A DNA stretch of 64,000 bases from Streptomyces sp. NBC_01231 (GTDB lineage Bacteria > Actinomycetota > Actinomycetes > Streptomycetales > Streptomycetaceae): assembly GCA_035999765.1 (NCBI GenBank), contig CP108521.1, positions 7,874,001 to 7,938,000 on the forward strand. The letters are read 5' to 3'. Each line of letters opens with the position of its first letter. Position 1 is the first letter of the stretch. The position numbers and the translations under genes were made by a program. Positions 42,747 through 50,718 of this stretch are shown here, piece by piece. Below the pieces are notes generated by a model that was not told the DNA's origin, did not search any database, and saw only the letters and a list, made by a program, of their open reading frames with translations.

Positions 42747-44453
42747 ATGCAGCTCCCTCCCGACGACCGCTCCGTCAGCCCCCGCACCGGCTACACGCGC
42801 GCCCACTGGGAGTCCGCCGCCGACGCCCTGCTGGCCGCCGTGGAGCCGTACGCCACCGAGGACCGCGCCCTTTACCACTTCCCCGGGGACCGCGAGAGCT
42901 GGTCCGGCAGCCTCTCCGACGGCCTGGAGGGCTATGCGCGGACCCTGCTGCTGGCCGCCTTCCGCCGGGACGAGACCGCGCTCCAGCGCTATGCCGACGG
43001 GCTCGCAGCCGGGGTGTCCGGGGTCTGGCCTCGCATCGAGGACCGCAGTCAGCCCCTGGTCGAGGCCGCGTCGATCGCCCTCGCGCTCAGGCTCACCCGG
43101 CAGTCGCTGTGGGACCGGCTCGACGACGGCGTACGGCAGCGGGCCGCGGCTTGGCTCGGAGACGCGCTGGCCGCCGAACCCTGGCCCTGCAACTGGGAGT
43201 TGTTCCCGGTCACGGTCGGCGGCTTCCTCGCGGAGATCGGCCACGAACCAGAATCCGCCCGGAAGGCGATCGACCGGGGCCTGGAGCACATCGAGCAGTG
43301 GTACGTCGACGACGGCTGGTACACGGACGGCGACGGCCGCAAGTTCGACTACTACAACGGCTGGGCGATGCACCTGTACCCGGTGCTGCACGCCTGGCTC
43401 GCGAACGACACCGCACTGCTCGACCTCTACGGCGGCCGTCTGGAACGCCATCTCGCCGACTACGCCCGCCTGTTCGGCGGCGACGGCGCCCCGATGCACC
43501 AGGGCCGTTCCCTGACGTACCGTTTCGCGACGACGGCCCCGCTGTGGCTCGGCGCGCTGACCGGCCGTACGCCGCTGGCGCCCGGTCAGACCCGCCGGCT
43601 GGCCTCCGGAGCACTCAAGTACTTCCTGGAGCGCGGGGCCGTCGACGAGCGCGGCCTGCTGACCCTCGGCTGGCACGGCCCCGACCCGGCCGTCCTCCAG
43701 GGCTACTCGGGCCCCGCCTCCCCGTACTGGGCGAGCAAGGGCTTCCTCGGTCTGCTCCTGCCGCCGGACCACCCGGTGTGGACGGCCCCGGAGGAGCCCG
43801 GCCCGGTCGAGCGGGCGGACACGGTGACGTCCGTCGCCGCACCCAACTGGCTGCTCCAGTCCACCCGTTCGGACGGAGTCGTCCGCCTGCACAACCACGG
43901 CAGCGAGGACGTCCGCTACGACCCGTACTACACACGCCTCGCGTACTCGACGGTGACGACGCCCGCACCGTCGTACGACAACAGCGTGTTCGTCGGAGAC
44001 GATCCGAGCCGGACCGGGATCGAGCCGCTGGGGGTGGGGGACGGATGGGTGGCGTCCCGGCACACCGCCGGCGGGGGAGCGCGGGTGACGAGCGTCGTGC
44101 TGGCGCGCGGGGCCGTGGAAGTGCGCGTTCATCAGGTGGCGGGAGCGGCGCCGGGCACGCCGGTGCGGCTCACGGGGTGGGCGGTCGGCGAGGGGGCGCG
44201 CGCGGACCTGGTGCCCGTCGTCGGCCTCGACGAGGGACTCGCGGGCGTCACCGGGGGCGGCGACACGCTCTTCGTCGCGCTGGCACGTCTCACCGCCGAA
44301 CCGGACCCAGGGCCCCTGGCGGAGACGGTGGCCGTGCGGGCGGACGGGGCGGGGGAGTTGACGGTCCGCTGGAACGACGGGGACGAGGTGCGGGTGCGGC
44401 TGGACGCGTCCGGGGCGCACGTCGAGGCGGGGGAGTCCCGTCGGGAGGGATGA
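42747..44453 (+). CDS. DUF2264-family protein, candidate glycoside hydrolase
   Basis: A 568-residue protein without a leader. The N-terminal 350 residues form an alpha/alpha-toroid-like domain: YHFPGDRESWSGSLSDGLEGYAR, WPCNWELFPVTVGGFLAEIGHE, YVDDGWYTDGDGRKFDYYNGWAMHLYPVLH and GAPMHQGRSLTYRFATTAPLW. The Asp/Tyr/His-rich clusters look catalytic. The rest is beta-rich. DUF2264 proteins have been assigned in CAZy, as I recall, to a family with beta-glucuronidase activity on arabinogalactan; this would fit its neighbours. It probably acts on imported oligosaccharides in the cytoplasm. Confidence 0.75.
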   Translation: MQLPPDDRSVSPRTGYTRAHWESAADALLAAVEPYATEDRALYHFPGDRESWSGSLSDGLEGYARTLLLAAFRRDETALQRYADGLAAGVSGVWPRIEDRSQPLVEAASIALALRLTRQSLWDRLDDGVRQRAAAWLGDALAAEPWPCNWELFPVTVGGFLAEIGHEPESARKAIDRGLEHIEQWYVDDGWYTDGDGRKFDYYNGWAMHLYPVLHAWLANDTALLDLYGGRLERHLADYARLFGGDGAPMHQGRSLTYRFATTAPLWLGALTGRTPLAPGQTRRLASGALKYFLERGAVDERGLLTLGWHGPDPAVLQGYSGPASPYWASKGFLGLLLPPDHPVWTAPEEPGPVERADTVTSVAAPNWLLQSTRSDGVVRLHNHGSEDVRYDPYYTRLAYSTVTTPAPSYDNSVFVGDDPSRTGIEPLGVGDGWVASRHTAGGGARVTSVVLARGAVEVRVHQVAGAAPGTPVRLTGWAVGEGARADLVPVVGLDEGLAGVTGGGDTLFVALARLTAEPDPGPLAETVAVRADGAGELTVRWNDGDEVRVRLDASGAHVEAGESRREG

Positions 44454-44488
44454 GCCCGGCTGGGGGTGGGCCGGACTGGCGGGATCTG

Positions 44489-45313
44489 TCAGGACAGGGT
44501 CTTCAGGAGCCGTTCGGCGAAGGCGACGGCATGTGAGGCGGCGCCGATGTGGCCGCCGGGAAACTCGACGAAGGGGCTCCCGGTCCGCTCGGCGATGAGC
44601 CCGGCGGTGCGGTGCGGGAGCTGACCGCGTGAGTCGGCTCCGGCGGCGAGGGTGAGGCGCGGTGGGCGGGGCGCCGTGAGGGTCGTGGGCGCGGACGTGG
44701 GCGCGGACCTGGGCAGCGACGTCAGGTCGGGCACGTACGAGGTGAACGGCACCAGGACATGGGCGAGAAAGAGGGCAATGGGGCTGGCCAACTCATCGAC
44801 ACGGGTGCAGGGTTGACCGACCGGAAGCTCTCCGGCCTCCTGCTCCGCAAGCCCGGCGGTGAGTCGCGCCGCTGCGGCCTGGAGCCCGGCCGCGCGATAC
44901 GTGTCGTACACCTCCCGGAACATGGCCCGCTGTCGGTCCCCGTCCGGCAGCACCGCCACGCACGGGGGCTCGTGCGCGACGACGTGCCGCAGCCGTTCCG
45001 GGTGCCGGGCGAGCAGGTCGAGGGCGGCGATGCCACCGGAACTCGTCCCGAGGACGTACGCGGACTCACCCTCGGGCAGCGTCTCCCGGAGCACCTGGTG
45101 CGCCCCGTCGCTCCAGTCCTGGACCCGCTGGTCGGGAACGGGCAGGCCCAGCCGGCCGTGGGCGAGGCCGAGCGGGTCGTAGGTGACGACGGTGAAGTGC
45201 TCGGCGAGTACGTCCGTCATGGCGTCCAGCCCCATGGGGTGCCCGGCCCCGCCGGGGACGACCAGCAGGACGGGCCCGCTGCCGCGGAGGTCGAAGTGCG
45301 GCCGGTCGGTCAT
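44489..45313 (-). CDS. Alpha/beta-fold hydrolase
   Basis: A 274-residue hydrolase. Start FDLRGSGPVLLVVPGGAGH (oxyanion region), YDPLGLAHGR, nucleophile elbow VLGTSSGGIAALDLLARHPE (Ser), and His in FVEFPGGHIGAASHAVAF. The mid-lid region is helical. It overlaps the upstream TetR gene by 4 bases, so the two are co-translated; a TetR-controlled hydrolase of this kind often handles xenobiotic esters or lactones. Substrate unknown. Confidence 0.85.
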   Translation of the reverse strand: MTDRPHFDLRGSGPVLLVVPGGAGHPMGLDAMTDVLAEHFTVVTYDPLGLAHGRLGLPVPDQRVQDWSDGAHQVLRETLPEGESAYVLGTSSGGIAALDLLARHPERLRHVVAHEPPCVAVLPDGDRQRAMFREVYDTYRAAGLQAAAARLTAGLAEQEAGELPVGQPCTRVDELASPIALFLAHVLVPFTSYVPDLTSLPRSAPTSAPTTLTAPRPPRLTLAAGADSRGQLPHRTAGLIAERTGSPFVEFPGGHIGAASHAVAFAERLLKTLS

Positions 45314-45930
45314 CGTTGTCCTCCTCGTCCTTCTTCGTCCTTCCGGCCCGTCCGCCCCGGCCGGTCGCGCGGCCAGTGTTCGAGCGTGATGTGCAGTGCG
45401 TCGATCGCCCTGTCCCAGGAGGCCCGTTCGTCCCGGGGCGCGCCGAAGCCGCCCGTGGACTCCAGGGCGCAGTAGCCGTGGAAGGTGGCCCGCAACAGGC
45501 GTACGGCGTCGGTGAGATCGGGCTCGGCGAGGTCGTAGGCGCGCAGCATGCCGTACGTGATCTCGGCGGTGCGGCGCAGGGCGGGCGAGTCGGCGATGAG
45601 GGACTGGTCGATGCGGATCTGGGTGGCCGCGTAACGTCCGGGGTGCTCAAGCGCGTACGCGCGGTACGCCCCGGCGAAGGCGACGAGCGCTTCCTTCCCG
45701 GACCGCCCCGCGACGGCCAGGGCGATCCGCTCGATCATCTCGCCGCCGGCCAGCAGGGCGAGCCGGGTGCGCAGGTCCTGGAGGTTCCTGACGTGCGAGT
45801 ACAGGCTCGCGTCCTTCACCCCGAAGTGCCGGGCGAGGGCGGAGAGACTGACGTGGCCGAAGCCGACCTCGTCGGCGAGATCGGCGGCGGCCGCGGTGAT
45901 GCGGTCGGGGGTGAGACCGGCTCGGGGCAT
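45310..45930 (-). CDS. TetR-family transcriptional regulator
   Basis: A 206-residue TetR protein: ITAAAADLADEVGFGHVSLS and ALARHFGVKDASLYSHVRNLQDL form the DNA-binding part. The C-terminal domain (ALVAFAGAYRAYALEHPGRY, LLRATFHGYCALESTGGFG) carries the WHG-type features of the TetR_C_33-like group. It is first in a two-gene operon with the hydrolase, and a CCTAG inverted repeat lies 25 bases upstream, likely its own operator. Confidence 0.88.
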   Translation of the reverse strand: MPRAGLTPDRITAAAADLADEVGFGHVSLSALARHFGVKDASLYSHVRNLQDLRTRLALLAGGEMIERIALAVAGRSGKEALVAFAGAYRAYALEHPGRYAATQIRIDQSLIADSPALRRTAEITYGMLRAYDLAEPDLTDAVRLLRATFHGYCALESTGGFGAPRDERASWDRAIDALHITLEHWPRDRPGRTGRKDEEGRGGQR

Positions 45931-45954
45931 GGGTACCTCGGGTCTGGCAGGTTT

Positions 45955-45969
45955 CCTAGGGGCTCTAGG
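45955..45969. promoter_or_regulatory. CCTAG-GGGCT-CTAGG inverted repeat
   Basis: A perfect 5-5-5 repeat 25-39 bases upstream of the TetR start; probable autoregulatory site. Confidence 0.5.
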
Positions 45970-46020
45970 TTATGCCCTGGAGGTCCTTTTGGGGGCGCAT
46001 TTTCCCGAGGGGGTTTCTCC

Positions 46021-46185
46021 GTGACCGGCCTGGTCAGGGCCCGCGACCGGCTGTGGGAGGAGTGCCGGATCGCGGTCGAACCGGCCGCGGCCGTCCCGTT
46101 CGCCGCGTGGCTGGCCGGGCGGGTGCCCGGGGACCTGCCCTGCCTGATCGTGTGCGGCGCGAACGCCGACTGGGCCCCCGAGTGA
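46021..46185 (+). pseudogene. Threonine/serine dehydratase C-terminal remnant
   Basis: A 54-residue frame, VTGLVRARDRLWEECRIAVE, then PAAAVPFAAWLAGRVPGDLP and CLIVCGANADWAPE, ends at TGA 46183-46185. It matches the last 55 residues of PLP-dependent threonine/serine dehydratases (normally about 310-330 residues; conserved VEPAAAV and CGAN). The lysine-containing N-terminal part is absent, and upstream bases do not continue the homology. A hairpin follows at 46200, as at the end of an intact gene. Confidence 0.7.
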
Positions 46186-46199
46186 CGGCACGGATGCCG

Positions 46200-46231
46200 C
46201 GCCTGCCGAGGTCGAACCCTGTCGGCAGGCG
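46200..46231. terminator. Hairpin downstream of the dehydratase remnant
   Basis: Perfect 10-base stem (46200-46209 with 46222-46231) and 12-base loop. It lies 122 bases beyond the 3' end of the leftward nuclease-family gene, so it could serve either strand. Confidence 0.55.
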
Positions 46232-46353
46232 TCCTTCCTCCGGCTCCGCGTCCGGGCGACGGTAAGGGCCCCACCAGCTTCTTGCATCGTTATGTGCCCG
46301 GTCCTTGCGAGGAGCCGGTGGGGTGGTCCGTGGCCCGGTGCGGAAAAGGGCCG

Positions 46354-47673
46354 TCAGCCGATGGGCGCGTACACGACCCCCAGCTTGTCGATCTCGTCGC
46401 CCGCCCGGCCGGTGAAACCTACGATCTGCCGGCCCGGGGGAGCCGTGAATGTCTTCGTGTCCGTGGTCGGCGTACCGGAGGCCAGCGAGCGGCCTTTGTC
46501 CGTGGTGAAGGCCGCCGAGAAGATCCGGGTCCGGCTGTCCTTCTGGCCCTGGGTCACTTTTACCGAGGTGAGGTGCTCGCCGGAGGCGAGGGTCAGGGAC
46601 GTCGCGGTGCCGCCCGTGCCGCCGTGCGAGAGGACCGTACCGCCGTCGAGGGTGAGGGAGAGCGAGTCGAGGCGGGAAGCGCCGCGCAGGGTCAGGGTGC
46701 GGGGGGAGGGGGGCGCGGGCAGGTCGTCGGAGTCGTTGAACGCCGTGCCGTGCGGGCCGCCGATGAAGTCGCTCGCCTTCAGGGACGAGTTGAGGGTGTA
46801 GGAGAAGTCGACCGTGTGCGGGAAGTGGTCCGAGAGGTTGCCGCCGGCCGAGTCGAGGAACGACGCCCACTCGTTGGTGTAGCGCGTGGCCGAGAGGGAG
46901 AACAGCTTGCTGCCGCGGTAGAGGACCTTGTCCACGACCTCGCAGCCATGGGGCGGTGCCGTGGTCGGGCACAGCAGCGCGTCCGCGCCCTGGGCCGGCC
47001 GGGTGCCGCCCTTCGCCAGCTGCACCCACGCGTCGGTCAGGCCGTTCTCGTCGGCCAGCGTGCGGATGTTGTCACCGGCCCGGGTGTACCGGGTGTTCGT
47101 GTCGCCCATGACGATCACCGCGTTGCCGGCGGAGTTGGCCTGGATGAAGTCGGACAGCTGCTCCACGTTGGCCCGGCGGGCGGCCAGCGCGTCCTCCGTG
47201 TCGTCCGCGTTGGTGTGGACGTTGTAGAGGTCCACGAAGACGCCTTCGGCCAGCCGCACCCGCGCCAGCGAAAAGCCCTTCGGCGTCAGGCAGTTGGTGC
47301 CGGTGCACTTGTCCCACTTCACCCGCTCGAAGTCCTCGAAGGCGTGGTCCGAGAGGGTGTTGAGGCCGTCGCCGAACGGCACGCCGCCGCTGGTCGCGGT
47401 GCGGTAGGGGTGGTTGTCCCCCGCGTAGAGCGCCGCGTGGTAGTTGAAGTCCTCCTGGACGTTCACGATGTCGTACGCCGCCAGGCGCGGGGAGATCAGC
47501 GGGGTGTTCGTCTCCGGGTGGCCGGAGCTCAGGCCCTCCGGGAGGCCCGCGACGTTGTACGTCAGGACGTTGAACGTGCCGGTGGTGGCGGCTGCCGCGG
47601 GTGTCGCGCCGGTGGCGGCGAGGCCGGTCACGGCCAGCGCGGCGGCCGCGAGGGCGCCGAGGAGTCTTCTCAT
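46354..47673 (-). CDS. Secreted endonuclease/exonuclease/phosphatase-family hydrolase (sphingomyelinase C-like) with lectin-like C-terminus
   Basis: The 439-residue protein starts at ATG 47673 (signal MRRLLGALAAAALAVTGLAA). The catalytic domain has FNVLTYNVAGLPEG, IVNVQEDFNYH (metal Glu), LYNVHTNADD, AVIVMGDTNTRY and NLSDHFPHTVDF (Asp-His pair): the complete EEP metal/active-site set, most like bacterial sphingomyelinases. From about residue 305 a jacalin-like beta-prism follows (LTLRGASRLDSLSLTLDGG, GHTxGG-like TGGTATSLTLASGEHLTSV, IVGFTGRAGDEIDKLGVVYA). It probably hydrolyses a phosphodiester (phospholipid or nucleic acid) outside the cell while binding a glycan. Confidence 0.85.
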   Translation of the reverse strand: MRRLLGALAAAALAVTGLAATGATPAAAATTGTFNVLTYNVAGLPEGLSSGHPETNTPLISPRLAAYDIVNVQEDFNYHAALYAGDNHPYRTATSGGVPFGDGLNTLSDHAFEDFERVKWDKCTGTNCLTPKGFSLARVRLAEGVFVDLYNVHTNADDTEDALAARRANVEQLSDFIQANSAGNAVIVMGDTNTRYTRAGDNIRTLADENGLTDAWVQLAKGGTRPAQGADALLCPTTAPPHGCEVVDKVLYRGSKLFSLSATRYTNEWASFLDSAGGNLSDHFPHTVDFSYTLNSSLKASDFIGGPHGTAFNDSDDLPAPPSPRTLTLRGASRLDSLSLTLDGGTVLSHGGTGGTATSLTLASGEHLTSVKVTQGQKDSRTRIFSAAFTTDKGRSLASGTPTTDTKTFTAPPGRQIVGFTGRAGDEIDKLGVVYAPIG

Positions 47674-48026
47674 GGGGGGTGTCTCTCCGATGCAAGGAAG
47701 CGGGGACGGAAAGTGAACGCTGCTCAGGTTCCCGCCGACCAGTGTGACGGGCAAGGGCAGTTGGGGAAACAGTGAGAGACGAGGTGACCCAAGACAATGA
47801 GGGGTGCCGCCAGCGGGCGGCTATGGGGAGGGACCGGCAGACGGGGTGCGGGCGGATCTGGCGCACACCAGGAGATGTCGCCGAGCGGATACGGCACAAC
47901 GACGCCGGCCCCCACGACCACGATCACGTCGTGAGGGCCGACGTCACGCCGGATCCCGGCCTGCCCCACGGCACCCGGCGCACCGGGCGGGGCGCGACGG
48001 CCGGGGGCCGTTGCGCGGGAGCGGAC
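47674..48026. other. Intergenic gap between metalloprotease and hydrolase genes
   Basis: 353 bases, both flanking genes leftward. It must hold the 3' end of the metalloprotease transcript and the promoter of the hydrolase (ribosome site GGAGAG near 47683). I see no convincing gene, terminator or -35/-10 pair. Confidence 0.5.
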
Positions 48027-50408
48027 TCAGAACGTCAGCTTCCAGCTGTCGATGGTGCCGATGTCGGCCGCGTACACGTCCTGGACGCGGAGTTTCCAGG
48101 TGCCGTCGGCCGGTTCGGCGGACGCGTCCACGGTGTACGTGGTGTGGATGTCGTTGCCCGAGTCGCCGCTGAAGTTCTTCAGCCGGTACGCCGTGCCGTC
48201 GGGTGCGATCAGGTCGATCACCAGGTCACCGCGGTAGGTGTGGAGGATGTCCACGGTGACTTCCAGGTCGCTCGGCGCGTTGCCGGTGCGGCCGGTCACG
48301 ACGAGCGGGGACTCCGCCGGATCGCCCGCGTCCGGGATGTCGACGTTGCCGGGGTTGACGAAGAAGTCGCCGCCGGACGGGATGACGGTCCAGGGGAACG
48401 TCGTGGACCGCTTGTCCGTCTGGCCCTCGACTCCGACGGTGACCGTGGGCGTGAAGTCGCCCGCCGCGGTCGGGGTGCCGGAGACGACCCCGGTGGCGGC
48501 GTCGACGGACAGCCCGTCGGGCAGCCCGGTGGCCGAGTAGGTCAGGGCTCCGGCCCGGCTGGTGGTGGCGGAGATCCGCAGCGAGGCCGGCTGGCCGACG
48601 GCGGCCTCCTGGTCGGCTGGGGCCGTCAACGCGATGTGGTCGACGAAGCGGGAGCCCACGTTCACGGCCGCCCAGGCGTTGCCCACGGCCTCGTACGCCT
48701 CGCTGGACCGGCCGAACAGGTCGGCGGCGGCCTGGAGGGTCGCCTGGCGGGCGTCCGCGTAGTCGGTGCTGGACGTCATGTACGTGGTCAGCGCCCGGAA
48801 CCAGACGTTGGTGGCGTTGTGCAGTCCGATGCCGGCGGCGGGGAGACCGTCGTAGGTCGGGCTGTCGTAGGCGACGCCGTTGACGGTCCGGCTGCCGCTG
48901 CCCTCGGAGAGCAGGTAGAAGAAGTGGTTCGCCACGCCGGAGGAGAAGTGCACGTCGAGCGAGGCGGTCTCGGGCGACCACCAGTCCTGGGAGGCGCCGA
49001 CGACGCCGGCGTCCTTCGACGGCTCGTCCATGTAACGCAGCGGCGTGCCGTCGCCGTTGATGTCGATCAGCTCGCCGACCTCGTAGTCGGGAGTGTCGCT
49101 GGGGTTGTTGGCGAAGAACTCCACGGCGGCGGCCATGATGTCGCTGGTGGCCTCGTTGAGCCCGCCGGACTCGCCGCCGTAGATGAGGCCCGCGGTGCTC
49201 TCGGTGACACCGTGGGACATCTCGTGGGCGGCGACGTCGAGGGCGGTCAGCGGGTTGGTGTTGCCCGCCCCGTCACCGTAGGTCATGCAGAAGCAGCCCT
49301 GGTAACCCCACATCGCGTTGATGTAGTTGTTGCCGTAGTGGACGCGGGAGTAGGCCTGGCGGCCGTCGTTGGCTATGCCGTTGCGGCCGAACCGGTCGTG
49401 GTAGAAGTTCCAGGTCTCCTGGGCCCCGTAGGCGGCGTCCACGGCCGCGGTCTGGCGGTCACCCACCGTCCCGTCGCCCCAGGTGTCGTCGGGGTCGGTC
49501 AGGAGTGTGCCGGTCCCGGCTGTTGCCTGCTTCAGGTCGTACGTCCTGTGGTTGCGCTGCGCGTCGAACAGCTCGAAACCGTTCGTGCCGCGGGTGCTGG
49601 CGATGTCGACCTTGCCGCTGAACTGCCCGTGTCCGGTGCCGGTCTGGACGCCTTCGAACTCACGCAGCGTCTTGCCACTCTTCGCGTCGGTGACGACGTG
49701 CAGCTCGCTGGGCGTGCCGTCCTTCTGGACGCCGGTGACGACGGACTCCCAGGCGAGCGTCGGCGTTCCGTCGGCAGCCCAGACGACGAGCCGCGGTGCC
49801 GCGTCCGCCTCGGCCTTCCGGGTGCCCTCGGCGCCGGCGGCCTTCAGGGCCGACTTCCTGGCCGTCGACGCGGGGACGGCGGCCTTGGTGGTGGGCACGG
49901 TGAGCGGGGCGTCGGTCGCCTTGGTGACGGTCCGGCTCGCAGCGCGCTGATGGATGATCAGGTCGCCCCCCATGACCGGGAGTTCGGCGAAGGTGCGGTC
50001 GTAGCGGGTGTGCACGGTGCCGTCGGCGTCCTTGACGACGTCCTTCGGTATCAGCTCCTCCTTGGCGCCCAGGCCCAAGGTATCGGCGGTGGAATCACCG
50101 GTGTCCTTCGCGGACTTCAGCAGTCTGGCGCGCTGCGCCGGAGTCAGCGTGACGGGCGTCGCGCCCGGCTTCGGCTTGGCGGCGATCTTCGCGGGGCTCG
50201 CCGAGCCGGGGGCCGCCGTTGCTCCGGGCCCCGGTTCGGCGTTCGCGCCGGAGGCGGGGAGTGCCGCGAGGAACAGGGCGGCGGTGAGGACCAGTGCGCC
50301 CGTCGCGGTACGACGGCGCACAGGGGTGGGTACGGAGGCGTGTGAAGTGGTGTCGGTTAAGGGTGAGTTGGAGTTGGGGCTTATGCGAGGACGTCTGTCG
50401 CTCGTCAC
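48027..50408 (-). CDS. Secreted M4-family (thermolysin-like) metalloprotease with proprotein-convertase P domain; TTA codon
   Basis: The 793-residue protein starts at GTG 50408, with AAAGGAG 5 bases upstream. Order: leader (RRRTATGALVLTAALFLAAL), FTP/PepSY propeptide (to about 260), M4 catalytic domain with HEMSH (His395, Glu396, His399) and Glu419 in NEATSD, then His in NATNVWFRAL-following region; a putative-Ig domain (LPDGLSVDAATGVVSGTP); and a P-proprotein domain (VDILHTYRGDLVIDLIAPDG to GTWKLRVQD). It digests extracellular protein. Codon 17 is TTA (50358-50360), so translation should depend on bldA tRNA in development. Confidence 0.92.
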   Translation of the reverse strand: MTSDRRPRISPNSNSPLTDTTSHASVPTPVRRRTATGALVLTAALFLAALPASGANAEPGPGATAAPGSASPAKIAAKPKPGATPVTLTPAQRARLLKSAKDTGDSTADTLGLGAKEELIPKDVVKDADGTVHTRYDRTFAELPVMGGDLIIHQRAASRTVTKATDAPLTVPTTKAAVPASTARKSALKAAGAEGTRKAEADAAPRLVVWAADGTPTLAWESVVTGVQKDGTPSELHVVTDAKSGKTLREFEGVQTGTGHGQFSGKVDIASTRGTNGFELFDAQRNHRTYDLKQATAGTGTLLTDPDDTWGDGTVGDRQTAAVDAAYGAQETWNFYHDRFGRNGIANDGRQAYSRVHYGNNYINAMWGYQGCFCMTYGDGAGNTNPLTALDVAAHEMSHGVTESTAGLIYGGESGGLNEATSDIMAAAVEFFANNPSDTPDYEVGELIDINGDGTPLRYMDEPSKDAGVVGASQDWWSPETASLDVHFSSGVANHFFYLLSEGSGSRTVNGVAYDSPTYDGLPAAGIGLHNATNVWFRALTTYMTSSTDYADARQATLQAAADLFGRSSEAYEAVGNAWAAVNVGSRFVDHIALTAPADQEAAVGQPASLRISATTSRAGALTYSATGLPDGLSVDAATGVVSGTPTAAGDFTPTVTVGVEGQTDKRSTTFPWTVIPSGGDFFVNPGNVDIPDAGDPAESPLVVTGRTGNAPSDLEVTVDILHTYRGDLVIDLIAPDGTAYRLKNFSGDSGNDIHTTYTVDASAEPADGTWKLRVQDVYAADIGTIDSWKLTF

Positions 50409-50718
50409 TCAGGCTCCTTTGACCGCGTTGTGGGGTTCCTGTGAAAAGGTGGCCGTGCGGCGTGAAGATGCTGGCATTGAAACGTATGACTTGTCAGCAG
50501 TGGATCAGACCATTGTCCGGAAACCGGGCCTTGCCTTTCACGGTCCCCGGTCCCAACGTTCGTGATCACGTGCGCCTTTACACGGCTGGAACAAACGGGC
50601 CGCATGGGCAACTTCAGCCACTCGCTCGTCAAGTCGAGCTGCGAAAAGAGGAGTTCGGCGAGTCCGGCCCCACGGGATCGTAGGGTTGCCTGGTCGGCAG
50701 GACGGACCGGGGAGGGGT
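50409..50718. other. Divergent promoter region
   Basis: 310 bases between the leftward protease and the rightward MFS gene. No gene is evident. It includes a perfect palindrome CGTGATCACG at 50561-50570 and AT-richer sequence at 50470-50515. The promoters cannot be placed with confidence. Confidence 0.5.

Noticed and set aside
47772..50345. An 857-residue plus-strand frame
   Set aside because: Antisense to the M4 protease, whose motifs and length are complete.
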